Below, piece after piece: positions 1 through 8,761 of a DNA stretch of 64,000 nt. The stretch covers positions 186,001-250,000 of the forward strand of contig NZ_FOQM01000005.1 of NCBI RefSeq assembly GCF_900113735.1, in the 5' to 3' direction. The translations under genes were made by a program, and so were the position numbers. How positions within the stretch are numbered: position 1 is the stretch's first letter; every line of letters starts with the position of its first letter. A model generated the notes under the pieces. That model did no database searches. It was not told the DNA's origin and saw only the letters and a program-made list of their open reading frames with translations. The stretch comes from Bradyrhizobium sp. Gha. GTDB taxonomy: Bacteria > Pseudomonadota > Alphaproteobacteria > Rhizobiales > Xanthobacteraceae.

Positions 1-34
1 GTTCGAGCGATTCATAGGCTATTAAGAGTTGGGG

Positions 35-51
35 ACGGCAAAACTTGCCGT
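35..51. promoter_or_regulatory. Perfect 7-bp inverted repeat upstream of fliO
   Basis: ACGGCAA and TTGCCGT arms flank a 3-bp spacer, about 100 bp before the fliO start. It lies in the only non-coding stretch before the fliO-fliP pair, so it could be an operator. No clear sigma-54 or CtrA motif accompanies it, and a chance palindrome is possible. Confidence 0.25.
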
Positions 52-147
52 GGGACATTAAGAGATCGCAGTTTTGGGGCATCGCAAGCCGGTGGCCGGC
101 ACCGCCGACCATAGGCAGGCGAGAAGCGCCATTTACCGGGGACAGGT

Positions 148-1134
148 ATGAACGGTAGCCCTATCACCTTCATCGTCGCGTTCATCGTCGTGCTGGCGTT
201 GATCGGCGTCGTCTTTTGGCTACTCCGCCGATTCGCCTCGACCCGGCTCGGCGCCAACACCCAGCGCGGCAGGATGCCCCGGCTCGCCGTGATCGACGCC
301 GCCGCGCTCGATGGCCGCCGGCGCCTGGTCCTGGTCCGCCGTGACAATGTCGAGCATCTCCTGATGATCGGTGGCCCGACCGACATCGTCGTCGAGCCGA
401 ACATCGTCCGCGCCGCAGCCGGCCGCGACCAGATTCCGCAGCGTTCCAGCGCCGCCGAGCCGCCGCGCCTCGCCCCGATCCCGGACGCCGGCGGTTGGGC
501 CGACGAAGTGCCGCGGCCCGAAGTGCTCGACCATCCCGAGCCGCAGATGCCCGAGCCGCCGCCGCGGCCGGCACGCCCCTCGTTCGCCGACGAGCTCCGC
601 CGCCCGGCACCCGCCCTGGCTGAGCGCCGCAGTGAGCCGCAGCTCGGCGGCTTCTCACCTGAACCGATGCCGCCGCGGCCCGAGCGTGAGCCCCGTCCCG
701 AGCCGATGCCGCCGCGCATTGCGCGCGGCGAGCCGGCGATGCCGCGTCCGCCGCGCCAGAATGAGCCGGCGAAGATATCACCGGTGCGCGCCGAGCGCGC
801 CCCTGCGCCGCCGCCTCCGCCCATCCCGCAGGCCCCGCCAGGACCACAAGCTGCTCCGCCCGTTCCGCCGCCGGCTGCTGCGGCCGCGCCGTCGAGCGCC
901 GAACAGAATCTCGCCGAGATGGCCCAGCGTCTCGAGGCGGCGCTCCGTCGTCCAGGCGGCGAGACCATCGCGCCGCCAGTCGCGCCGGATCCACCCGCCC
1001 CCCTGCCGCGCGCAGGACGCGTCGAGCCGTCGTCCGCTCCGCCGCCGGCGAGACCGGCCGCGGAGAAGACCAGCTTTGAAAATCTCGAAGATGAGATGGC
1101 CTCGCTGCTCGGCCGTCCGAAGCCGTCTTCGTGA
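148..1134 (+). CDS. fliO: Flagellar biosynthetic protein FliO
   Basis: FliO is a small membrane component that helps assemble the FliP pore of the flagellar type III export apparatus. One N-terminal membrane segment (about residues 7-26) is followed by the FliO-type cytoplasmic domain, with RMPRLAVIDAAALDGRRRLVLVRRDNVEHLLMIGG-type features at about 42-80. The remaining 200 residues are an extremely proline- and arginine-rich low-complexity tail, which makes the protein much longer than the roughly 100-150 residues usual for FliO. The gene overlaps fliP by 4 bp (GTGA), which supports translational coupling. The family call rests on the N-terminal domain and the fliP linkage. Confidence 0.85.
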   Translation: MNGSPITFIVAFIVVLALIGVVFWLLRRFASTRLGANTQRGRMPRLAVIDAAALDGRRRLVLVRRDNVEHLLMIGGPTDIVVEPNIVRAAAGRDQIPQRSSAAEPPRLAPIPDAGGWADEVPRPEVLDHPEPQMPEPPPRPARPSFADELRRPAPALAERRSEPQLGGFSPEPMPPRPEREPRPEPMPPRIARGEPAMPRPPRQNEPAKISPVRAERAPAPPPPPIPQAPPGPQAAPPVPPPAAAAAPSSAEQNLAEMAQRLEAALRRPGGETIAPPVAPDPPAPLPRAGRVEPSSAPPPARPAAEKTSFENLEDEMASLLGRPKPSS

Positions 1135-1892
1135 GACTGCCGTCCTTCCCGCGTAGAGTATTCTTTGTTTCTGTCCTGATCGCCGCGGCCTCGCTCGCGA
1201 TGCCCGCGCATGCGCAGGACATCAGCATCAATCTCGGCGGCGGCGGTGCTGGCGGCGGCGGCGTCACCGAGCGCGCGATCCAGCTGATCGCCCTGCTCAC
1301 GGTGCTGTCGATCGCGCCGTCGATCCTGATCATGATGACCTCGTTCACGCGCATCGTGGTCGTACTGTCGCTGCTGCGCACCGCAATGGGCACTGCGACT
1401 GCGCCGCCCAACTCGGTGATCCTGGCCCTGGCGATGTTCCTCACCTTCTTCGTGATGGGACCGGTGCTGCAAAAATCCTACGACGACGGCATCCGTCCGC
1501 TCGTCGCCAACCAGATCAGCGTCGAGGATGCGCTCCAGCGCGCCTCCGTTCCCCTGCGCGGATTCATGCAGAAGAACGTGCGCGAGAAGGATCTGAAGCT
1601 GTTTCTGGACCTCTCCGGCGAGCCGCCGCCGGCGACACCCGACGAACTCGCGCTGCGGATCCTCGTTCCCGCCTTCATGATCTCCGAGCTGAAGCGCGCC
1701 TTCGAGATCGGCTTCCTGTTGTTCCTGCCCTTCCTGATCATCGACCTCGTCGTTGCCTCGGTGCTGATGTCGATGGGCATGATGATGCTGCCGCCCGCGA
1801 CGATCTCGCTGCCGTTCAAGCTGATCTTCTTCGTGCTGGTCGATGGCTGGTCGCTGGTGGCGGGAAGTTTGGTGCAGAGTTACGGGGGATAG
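1131..1892 (+). CDS. fliP: Flagellar type III export pore protein FliP
   Basis: FliP forms the pentameric core of the export gate with FliQ and FliR in the inner membrane. The 253-aa length is normal. An N-terminal signal peptide ends near residue 29 (AHA-QD). Hydrophobic segments follow at about 45-75 and 85-105, with a C-terminal pair at about 190-245, and the conserved FliP sequence LVPAFMISELKRAFEIGFLL lies in between. The start is a GTG inside the end of fliO. A palindromic repeat lies directly downstream, and fliQ and fliR are not in this window. Confidence 0.97.
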   Translation: MRLPSFPRRVFFVSVLIAAASLAMPAHAQDISINLGGGGAGGGGVTERAIQLIALLTVLSIAPSILIMMTSFTRIVVVLSLLRTAMGTATAPPNSVILALAMFLTFFVMGPVLQKSYDDGIRPLVANQISVEDALQRASVPLRGFMQKNVREKDLKLFLDLSGEPPPATPDELALRILVPAFMISELKRAFEIGFLLFLPFLIIDLVVASVLMSMGMMMLPPATISLPFKLIFFVLVDGWSLVAGSLVQSYGG

Positions 1893-1908
1893 TGGCCGCG
1901 ACTTCCGC

Positions 1909-2011
1909 TGTCATGCCCAGGCTTGACCGGGGCATCCAGTACGCCGCGGCCCCTCGATCTAATCACGACCGGCTCGGAGTACTGGATCGCCCGATCAAGT
2001 CGGGCGATGAC
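1909..2011. repeat. Long imperfect palindromic intergenic repeat
   Basis: The left arm begins TGTCATGCCCAGGCTTGACC and the right arm ends with its near complement (GATCAAGTCGGGCGATGACA); a second arm pair (CCAGTAC / GTACTGG) lies inside. Elements with these GTCATGCCC ends are common between genes in Bradyrhizobium-type genomes. It lies just after fliP and can fold as a long hairpin, so it may also stop transcription. Confidence 0.75.
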
Positions 2012-2035
2012 ACCGAGAATGCGAAGCGCCGCCCC

Positions 2036-2272
2036 CTACCCCTTCACGTCATACTGCTTGCTGAGGTGATCACCGATCTGCACCAGCATGGCGACGCTCT
2101 CGGGGAAGCCGGGCTTGTCCCGTGTCGCCTGGTCGGCGTCAGCGCGGAACTCCCAGCTGTCGCCGTCGCGGACGATCGAGATCGTCATGCCCTCGGGTCC
2201 GTCGGCATGGGCCTTCAACTCGGCCTGCGCCATGGCGATGAGTTCGGCTTCGGTCTTGGCAGGCTTGGTCAT
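2036..2272 (-). CDS. Small hypothetical protein
   Basis: The reading frame gives about 78 residues from the ATG at 2272 (MTKPAKTEAELIAMAQ); the longer reading from 2299 adds nine unlikely residues. The product is soluble and acidic, with a TVS-free alpha/beta look: an N-terminal helix, then a strand-rich stretch containing IVRDGDSWEFRAD. It has no signal peptide or membrane segment. I do not recognise a named family. It is the last minus-strand gene after the large TPR gene, but the 160-bp gap suggests a separate transcript. Coding quality looks real because codon third positions are GC-rich in this frame. Confidence 0.6.
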   Translation of the reverse strand: MTKPAKTEAELIAMAQAELKAHADGPEGMTISIVRDGDSWEFRADADQATRDKPGFPESVAMLVQIGDHLSKQYDVKG

Positions 2273-2434
2273 GTCAACGCTCTCCCGGCATGAAGGCACA
2301 GAGTGCCGCCTCGTCGGGCAACTGTCGAGAGGTCAGGAGTGGGCAGGAGTCCTGAAGCGCGATGGGCGCTTTGGGTTGTTGCTTGAGCAATGATCTTTCC
2401 AGCAAAACCGCTAAGCACTTTTCCGGAGCATGCT

Positions 2435-5400
2435 CTACCGCGTCATCTTGATCTGCCGCACGACGGGAATCGTCGGCAGCGAGCCGGTGTGCTCGGTCTC
2501 GTCCTTGGCCTGCGGCGAGGGCGGCGCCCGCGCAGTGGCGTCGGGGAAGCGCTGCTTCATCTCGCGCAGGAAGCCGTCGAGGGTGTCGACGCTTGCCGCA
2601 AGCTTTGCAATCTCGTCGAATTCGGCACTGGAGGCGGCAGCCGGCTTGCTGGCGATATCGAAGGCGAGCCGGTCGGCGCTCTCGCTCATCAAGGGCGCGT
2701 ATTTCTCCCGAAAGCGCGACAATCCGATCGAATCGTCGGCGAGCGCATAGCCGACCGCGGCGCGGATGATGTCGCTCTTCTCCACCGCGTTGAGCGGCTT
2801 GAAGTCGCGGAAGCGTTCGCCGTAGTACAGCTCGATCTGCTCGGCGGACTCGCGCCAGCGCCGGGCCGCCCAGAAGATGTCGGATCGCAGCCGCAGCACC
2901 TCACGCCCCGAGACGTTCGAGACGATGTCGAGCGCGAGGTCATGGCGGCCGACGTCGCTCTGCGCCCTCGCCTCCAGCAGCAGGCGCTGCTGCCGCAACT
3001 CGCCGGAGAGATCGCTGATGCGGCTCGCGCGCAGCGCCGTGATCGCCATGTCCGGCTTGCGGTTGGCGAGATAGATCATGGCGAGGCGCGCGGCGACCTG
3101 GGCACGCGCAGCGCCTTCAAGACGATGATCGACCTGGTATTGCAGGAGCTCGGCGGCCTGATCGAGCAGATCGATCGAGGCGAGACGATCGGCCAGACGG
3201 CGGATCAGCTCGTCGCCGCGGCGGCCGATCGGCGTCAGCTCACGGAACTCGTAGAACATCCCAAGTGCTTCGATCGGCGGCAGCTCGTCGCCCTTGGGAC
3301 CCAAGAATATCTGCGTGAACAGATCCGACGCCAGATCCTGCGCCTGACGCGAGGCTTCCGCGTTCGGCTGCAGCTTGGTCGCGGTGCGCGCGGCGGTCAA
3401 CGCGTCGCGATAGCGCCCGGCCTCGGCATACAGCTGGGACAGCATCTGCAGCGTCTTGACCTCGATCGCGTCGCCGCGCCAGGTCATGGACAACGTCTCG
3501 AGCTCGCGCAGCGCATCTTCCTTGCTGATCTCGTTGCGCTTCTGCAGGAGCGCGACCTGTAGCTGCTTGGCTTCGGCCGCGGCCTGGCGATCGGTGGATT
3601 CGACTGCGACGTTGTAATCGTCGAGCGCGTCCTTGTCGTGGCCGAGCGCTTCGGCGAGCCGGCCGCGCAGCACGGCAAAGCCGGGCGCGGCCTCCGGAGG
3701 CACACCGACCACCTCGATCTCGCCACGGCGTTTCGAGGCGCCGGCGTAATCCTTCACCTCGAGCGAGGCGCGCATCGCATCCATCGTCACGATGCGCTGG
3801 ATGTCGAGCGGCAGCGAGGCGATGGCAAATTCGACGTTCTTGAATTTCTCGCGCGCGTCCGCCCATTTGCCCTGCCGCGCATAGGCGAGCGCCTTCCAGA
3901 GCTGGGAATCGTGGCTGTTGCCGATCACGGGATTGGCGAGATCCTTCAGGCCCTGTGCCGGTCGCCCGATCAGGATGCTCGAGATCGCGTGCATGATCAG
4001 CGCCCCGCTCTCCTCCTTGTTGAGGGGATCGCTCAGCATCAACTCGGTCACGGACTTGGCTTCGTGGTACATCGCGCGCGACATGTAGAACTGCGCGAGA
4101 TCGAGCCGCGGCAGCGAACGCTGCGCCGGATCGACGGCCGAGATCGCCGTGATCAGCTCGCTCTGGCGCGTCCAGAAATCTTCCGACTGGCCCTTGCGCC
4201 AGCCCTCGGGATTGAAGATCGGCCGCACCGCAGTGGGTGCCCGCTCGGCCGAGACGTCGACCGGCGACAGCGTCAGTCCGCCCTTCTTGCCGAGAATGAC
4301 CTTGTCCAATCCGACCTCGACGCCGACCTCGTCGGAATTCGGCCGGATCGCGATGCCGTGCGCGGATTCCAGCAGCGAGAGGTCGACGAGATCCTGCCGC
4401 TTGATGAAGCCACGGACCGGCCGCCGCGCGGTGACGACATAGAGCACGTCGCCGGCGTCAGGATCGGTGAGCTTGTGTAGCAGGCCGGGATTCGCAAAGG
4501 GAATGGCGATGTTGGCGAGCGCGGGATCGGTGATGTTGCGCGACATCATCAGCGGCAGCGGCGTCGCCTGGATCTTGTCGGCGAGCGTGAGCAGCCAATT
4601 GGTCTCCTTGCCGACCTCCTCGCTGGTCAGCGAATAGACCAGCGGACGGGTGAGACGAATGCGCACCGCCTGGCCCTTTTCGAGCGGCATGCGGCTGACC
4701 TCGCCGATCATCGCACCACCCTTGCTGCGGATCGCGTCGACATCAACGGGCTTTTGCGAATCGAACACCAGCCACACCGTGTCGCCGCGACGGAACGCGG
4801 CAGCTGGCGTCGCGACGGAAAGCGGGAACGTCACGAGCAGTCCGTCGCTGTCACGCCGCGCATCGACGCTGGCCGTCGTGGGCGGCGGTGCAGCCTCTGC
4901 AGGCTTGGCTTCGGCTTTCACAGCCTGTTTGGGCGCATCCTTGATCGGCTCCCTGGCCGCTTCCTCCAGGACCATCGGCGTGGCCACTTCCTTGGGCGCC
5001 TGGGCAACCGCAGGCATCGCCGGCATCGCGACTTTCGGTGCTTCCTTCGATACCTCCTTCGGCCCTTCCGCGTGCGGAGCTTCGGTTGCCGGTGCCGTCA
5101 TCGCCGGTGCCGGCTTCGGCGCCTCAGCGGGCGGCATCGCGGCGGGTGCCTCCGGCTTGATCTCGGGCTTGATCTCGGGCTTGATCTCGGGCTTGATCTC
5201 GGGCTTGATCTCAACCTTGGCTTCTCGCGCGATCGCCTCCGAGGTCGGTGGTGCGATCTCCTTCGGCTTTGCAGCCGCCGGCTTTTCCGCGGCCGGTCCA
5301 TGACCGCTCGCTTCCACCTGCGCGATGGCGGCCTCGGGCGTCGCGGCCATCTTGGCCCTGTCGGGCTGGAAAGCGATGTCGACGACATAGTTCTTGTCGT

Positions 5401-6220
5401 CGCGGAAGGAGTGCACGTCGGAATCGCCGATCAGCGCGATTTCGACGCTGGTCTGGTCGATATCGCCCTTCTGCTTGATCGAGGCGACGTTCGGCGGCGC
5501 TGCGACGACAGCATCGGCGAGGTCGAAGTTGAGATTGGCGTTGAAGGCGAGCGTGAGCTTCTGCTCGTTCAGCACGGAGGAAACGCCGACGCCGTCCGGC
5601 ATCTCGAACACGAAGCGCACGAAGGTGGGCTGCACCGATGCGCGCACGCGGATCGGTGGACGCTTCTTGCTCTCGGCCGCCGCGCGTTGGGCGCGCAGCG
5701 CGCGCTCGGCGACGCGGGCGCGCTCGGCGAGTTCCTTCACCACGTCCATCGGCAGGCTCGGCGGCGGCCCCTTCCAGCCTTCCGGCAGCAGGTCGATGAA
5801 GGTGCGCTCGCCCGCATTCATGGTGTTGACGGTGACGCGACGCGCCAGCGAGAGACGGATCGCGCTGCCGTCAGGATCGCGGCGGGCAGAGTTGACGTAA
5901 TCGGGCGCGCCTTCCGGCACGCGCTCGACTGGCACGTCGACAGGGCGGTCGAAACGGATAATGAGAATGGACCCCGCGGTCGTGACCTCGGAGGGGACGT
6001 CCTCACCGAGCTTGATCACGAGACGGGCAAAGCCGCCGCTCGCCGAAAAGCTCGCCTCGCCGCGGACCGCATCGCCGGCCCGGGCGGCGGGCGCGCCGAG
6101 GCCGATCAGGAGGCAGGCTGCCAGCATCGGCGCCTTGCGGACGCGGCGCGACAGCCGCAGCGCCAGAGCGCGGGCTCGCGACACAAATCCAGCGGCAGCC
6201 TCTCGCCCCATTGGCGGCAT
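2435..6220 (-). CDS. Large exported TPR protein of the flagellar motor operon (MotC-like candidate)
   Basis: The frame is open from a TTG at 6289. I favour the ATG at 6220 or 6211 because a CtrA box occupies 6290-6304 and a GGAAGA ribosome site lies just before. An N-terminal hydrophobic segment ending in APAARAGD predicts export. Two beta-rich AMIN-like regions (about residues 75-165 and 500-590 of the long reading) flank a proline/alanine/lysine-rich linker that includes a KPEI repeat. Residues from about 720 to 1230 form helical TPR-like repeats. The gene follows motE, which encodes the periplasmic chaperone of MotC in rhizobia. A large secreted helical-repeat client of MotE is therefore a reasonable inference, but not proven. 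Confidence 0.75.
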   Translation of the reverse strand: MPPMGREAAAGFVSRARALALRLSRRVRKAPMLAACLLIGLGAPAARAGDAVRGEASFSASGGFARLVIKLGEDVPSEVTTAGSILIIRFDRPVDVPVERVPEGAPDYVNSARRDPDGSAIRLSLARRVTVNTMNAGERTFIDLLPEGWKGPPPSLPMDVVKELAERARVAERALRAQRAAAESKKRPPIRVRASVQPTFVRFVFEMPDGVGVSSVLNEQKLTLAFNANLNFDLADAVVAAPPNVASIKQKGDIDQTSVEIALIGDSDVHSFRDDKNYVVDIAFQPDRAKMAATPEAAIAQVEASGHGPAAEKPAAAKPKEIAPPTSEAIAREAKVEIKPEIKPEIKPEIKPEIKPEAPAAMPPAEAPKPAPAMTAPATEAPHAEGPKEVSKEAPKVAMPAMPAVAQAPKEVATPMVLEEAAREPIKDAPKQAVKAEAKPAEAAPPPTTASVDARRDSDGLLVTFPLSVATPAAAFRRGDTVWLVFDSQKPVDVDAIRSKGGAMIGEVSRMPLEKGQAVRIRLTRPLVYSLTSEEVGKETNWLLTLADKIQATPLPLMMSRNITDPALANIAIPFANPGLLHKLTDPDAGDVLYVVTARRPVRGFIKRQDLVDLSLLESAHGIAIRPNSDEVGVEVGLDKVILGKKGGLTLSPVDVSAERAPTAVRPIFNPEGWRKGQSEDFWTRQSELITAISAVDPAQRSLPRLDLAQFYMSRAMYHEAKSVTELMLSDPLNKEESGALIMHAISSILIGRPAQGLKDLANPVIGNSHDSQLWKALAYARQGKWADAREKFKNVEFAIASLPLDIQRIVTMDAMRASLEVKDYAGASKRRGEIEVVGVPPEAAPGFAVLRGRLAEALGHDKDALDDYNVAVESTDRQAAAEAKQLQVALLQKRNEISKEDALRELETLSMTWRGDAIEVKTLQMLSQLYAEAGRYRDALTAARTATKLQPNAEASRQAQDLASDLFTQIFLGPKGDELPPIEALGMFYEFRELTPIGRRGDELIRRLADRLASIDLLDQAAELLQYQVDHRLEGAARAQVAARLAMIYLANRKPDMAITALRASRISDLSGELRQQRLLLEARAQSDVGRHDLALDIVSNVSGREVLRLRSDIFWAARRWRESAEQIELYYGERFRDFKPLNAVEKSDIIRAAVGYALADDSIGLSRFREKYAPLMSESADRLAFDIASKPAAASSAEFDEIAKLAASVDTLDGFLREMKQRFPDATARAPPSPQAKDETEHTGSLPTIPVVRQIKMTR
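5153..5212 (-). repeat. 12-bp tandem repeat, five copies, within the TPR gene
   Basis: Five head-to-tail copies of a 12-bp unit (plus-strand form GGGCTTGATCTC, first copy with one change) encode EIKP/KPEI tetrapeptides in the low-complexity linker. The copies are almost identical at the DNA level, so the array is probably recent and may vary in length between strains. Confidence 0.9.
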
Positions 6221-6289
6221 TTCTTCCAGTTCGACGGGTCCACGCCGGCACTGATGCCGGCCCATGCCTTCGAATGTAGGTTTTCGCAA

Positions 6290-6304
6290 TTAAGGACTTC
6301 TTAA
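6290..6304 (-). promoter_or_regulatory. CtrA-type box upstream of the TPR gene
   Basis: The site is TTAA, seven bases, TTAA, exactly the spacing of the alphaproteobacterial CtrA full site. It sits in the gap between the motE stop and the TPR coding region, so it would provide a promoter internal to the fliL-motE operon. Confidence 0.55.
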
Positions 6305-6314
6305 GTATGAGCCC

Positions 6315-7076
6315 TCAATTCGGCTTTTGCGTCGGCTTGCCGTCGATCTTGGGGAGATCGCCGGCGGAAGCAGCCTGATCCCCGCCCCCGTTGGCACGGC
6401 GCGCCATTTCGACCGTCAGCCGCTCGGCGGCTTCCGACGACATCAGTCCCAGAATGTCGGACATCTTGCGCGGGGCGATCGCCGAGGCGATCTCGATCAG
6501 CACGCTCATCTCGAGCCGGTCGAACACCCGCGCGGCGTCCTTGGGCTTCATGCCCTCATACATGGTCACGAGGCCCTTCAAACGCTGGGCCTCGGCGGCC
6601 TTCTGTTCGGCCTGGGTCGCCGTGATGCGGGACTCCACCGCCTTCATCTCCTCGACCTTGCCCTCGATGCGCTTCTCGGCCGATTTCAACAGGCTTTCGC
6701 GGATGTCGATCTCGCGCTGGCGGGCCTCGATCTCCTGGCGGCGCGACTGCAAACGTTCCAGGATCGCGCGCTCCGAGGCCGAAACCTGCGGCTGGGCCTC
6801 GTCCATATTGACCGGGGTGCCCTCGGGCTTGGTCTCGGGCGCAGCCGGTTTCGGTGCTTCCTTCGGCGCGCCATGCGTCGAGCCGGTGATGTCGGGGTCG
6901 TCTCGCCCGGTCGGAAAGTTCAGGTTCTCCTGCGCCCAGGACTTCTTCATCGAGTTCGGCTGGTAGTCGAAGACATAGCCGCCATTGATCACGAGCCCCG
7001 CCACTTTCAGCATGGCGAGACCTGCGACCGCAACCAGGACGACCGGAATGACGCGAATGTTACGAAAGGACTTCAT
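6315..7076 (-). CDS. motE: MotE-family flagellar protein (MotC chaperone)
   Basis: In rhizobia MotE is a periplasmic chaperone needed for folding of MotC and for motor rotation. This 253-aa protein has an N-terminal membrane or signal segment (about residues 8-28), a charged linker with GAPKEAPKPAAPET-like composition, a long coiled coil (about 90-160, ERLQSRRQEIEARQREID), and a C-terminal MgtE-N-like domain containing YEGMKPKDAARVFDRLE, the hallmark of the family. It lies 9 bp after the DUF6468 gene in the fliL-fliM operon. The family call is strong. The symbol follows the rhizobial naming. Confidence 0.85.
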   Translation of the reverse strand: MKSFRNIRVIPVVLVAVAGLAMLKVAGLVINGGYVFDYQPNSMKKSWAQENLNFPTGRDDPDITGSTHGAPKEAPKPAAPETKPEGTPVNMDEAQPQVSASERAILERLQSRRQEIEARQREIDIRESLLKSAEKRIEGKVEEMKAVESRITATQAEQKAAEAQRLKGLVTMYEGMKPKDAARVFDRLEMSVLIEIASAIAPRKMSDILGLMSSEAAERLTVEMARRANGGGDQAASAGDLPKIDGKPTQKPN

Positions 7077-7085
7077 ACCCAGACT

Positions 7086-7532
7086 TTATGCGGCGAGACC
7101 GTTGGACCTTCGGCGCTCGGAGAAGGCTTCGGCAGCAGCTGCAACCGCCTTGGCCGCAGACGGCTTGGCGGCGGGGGGGGCTGCGGCTTCGGGATTCGTC
7201 ACGGGGCGCGCCGCGATCGCGATCTTCGAGAGGCGGCGCACCACGTTGTCGGCTTCGCCAAGCTGCTTGTAGAGCTGGTCGGACATATGCGTTGCGGCGG
7301 CCAGTTGGCTGCCGAGATTCTCGTTGACGTCGCGCACCGCCAGCTTGAGCCCGCCGATCGCGCGCTCGGCGATCTCGGTCGCGGTGATCAGCTCGCCGAT
7401 CACGGCCTTCAGCGAATGCTCGTCCGCCTTCAGCCGCGTCAGCCGCTTGTTGAGCAGCATGCAATAACCGATCGTGAGCATGAGCAGGATAGCCACCAGC
7501 GTCTCGATCGCCATTCCCAGGGAGTGGTTCAT
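7086..7532 (-). CDS. DUF6468-type membrane protein of the fliM operon
   Basis: This 148-aa protein has a single N-terminal membrane helix (about residues 5-25, with AIETLVAILLMLTIGYCMLL) followed by a helical, probably coiled-coil region and an alanine/proline-rich tail ending in RRRSNGLAA. The start ATG overlaps the fliM stop (ATGA), so the two are translationally coupled. The long reading frame running upstream to 8243 is only a shadow of fliM. The domain occurs next to fliM and motE in many alphaproteobacteria. Its role is unknown, and a motor or basal-body accessory is an inference from position. Confidence 0.8.
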   Translation of the reverse strand: MNHSLGMAIETLVAILLMLTIGYCMLLNKRLTRLKADEHSLKAVIGELITATEIAERAIGGLKLAVRDVNENLGSQLAAATHMSDQLYKQLGEADNVVRRLSKIAIAARPVTNPEAAAPPAAKPSAAKAVAAAAEAFSERRRSNGLAA

Positions 7533-8731
7533 GGGGCCTCCATCAGCTTGTTCTGTTCGTCCACCTTCTCGAACATCGCAAGTGTCGTACTTGGCTTGCG
7601 CAAGGGTTTCGTCACGCGGATCGCGACGCGGTCGCCGACCCGACCCATCCGCCCCTCGGTCAGGGTGACGTCGCCGCAGCGCACGGTCACGTTGGCGTCG
7701 GCGCGCATGTCCAGCGGCAGCGTGTCTCCGACCTTGAGCCGCATCAGCTGCTTGAGCGGGATGTCGGCTTCGTAGAGCACGGCATCGACGGCGATCTCGG
7801 CCTGGTTGATCTCGGTTGCGAAATGGCCTTCCCAGATCGGGTCGCGGCCGAACTTTTCGCCCATGAACATCTGGAGCAGCACGCCCCGGATCGGTTCGAT
7901 GGTCGCGTAGGGAAGCAGCAGCTCGATGTTGCCGCCGCGATCTTCCATGTCGATGCGCAGCCGCACGAGGATCGCGGCGTTGGCGGGACGGCTGATCGCG
8001 GCAAAGCGCGGATTGGTCTCGAGCCGGTCGATGGTAAAGGTCACCGGCGACAGCGGCCGGAACGCCTGCTCGGCATCGGCCAGCACCACCTCGACCAGGC
8101 GTTTGACCAGCTCGGTCTCGATCGTTGTGTAGGGCCGGCCCTCGATGCGCAGCTGGCTCGAGCCGCGGCGCCCGCCGAGCAGCACGTCGATCATCGAGTA
8201 GATCAGGTTGGAATCGACCGTCGCCATGCCGAAGTTTTCCCACTCCTCGGCCTTGAAAACCGAGAGCACGGCAGGCAGCGGGATCGAGTTCATGTAATCG
8301 CCGAAGCGCACCGAGGTGATGCGGTCGAGCGAGACTTCGACGTTGTCGGAGGTGAAATTGCGCAAGGACGTCGTCAACAACCGCACCAGGCGGTCGAAGA
8401 CGATTTCGAGCATCGGCAGACGCTCATAGGAGACCATCGCAGAATCGATGATCGCGCGGATGCCGGAATGATCGTCGAGGGTGACGTCGCCGACGGTAAA
8501 GCCGAGAAGATTGTCGATCTCCTCCTGCGAGAGCACCCGCTCGCCGGAGTTCTTGCCGTTGCCGAGATCGCGGCTGCCGTCCTCGACCATGGCGGCCCAT
8601 TGCAGGGCCATGGTCTCCGAGAGTTCGTTTTCAGCAGCGGCCTTCGCGGCCTCCGCGGGATCCTCGGAATCGAGCGACGCCTCCCATTGGGCGGCAATCG
8701 CATCCTGGTCCATCTGTTCGTTGCCGGCCAT
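7529..8731 (-). CDS. fliM: Flagellar motor switch protein FliM
   Basis: FliM is the C-ring protein that binds CheY-P and sets the direction of rotation. The CheC-like middle domain spans about residues 95-290 (AIIDSAMVSYERLPMLEIVF, LLGGRRG), and a C-terminal FliN-like domain spans about 320-385 (LKVGDTLPLDM). The CheY-binding motif LSQEEIDNLLGF, normally at the extreme N terminus, starts at about residue 66. It is preceded by an acidic extension with two QW-containing helices, which makes the protein 400 aa instead of about 330. The gene lies between fliL and the DUF6468 gene. Confidence 0.96.
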   Translation of the reverse strand: MAGNEQMDQDAIAAQWEASLDSEDPAEAAKAAAENELSETMALQWAAMVEDGSRDLGNGKNSGERVLSQEEIDNLLGFTVGDVTLDDHSGIRAIIDSAMVSYERLPMLEIVFDRLVRLLTTSLRNFTSDNVEVSLDRITSVRFGDYMNSIPLPAVLSVFKAEEWENFGMATVDSNLIYSMIDVLLGGRRGSSQLRIEGRPYTTIETELVKRLVEVVLADAEQAFRPLSPVTFTIDRLETNPRFAAISRPANAAILVRLRIDMEDRGGNIELLLPYATIEPIRGVLLQMFMGEKFGRDPIWEGHFATEINQAEIAVDAVLYEADIPLKQLMRLKVGDTLPLDMRADANVTVRCGDVTLTEGRMGRVGDRVAIRVTKPLRKPSTTLAMFEKVDEQNKLMEAP

Positions 8732-8761
8732 GACGCTAGCCCGTAACCTTCCGCAGCATCA

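Noticed and set aside
12..1472. 486-aa and 420-aa minus-strand frames over fliO
   Set aside because: They are low-complexity Gly/Arg/Ser translations opposite the proline-rich fliO tail, with no family features.
1892..2293. 133-aa plus-strand frame after fliP
   Set aside because: It translates the palindromic repeat and then the antisense of the small minus-strand gene.
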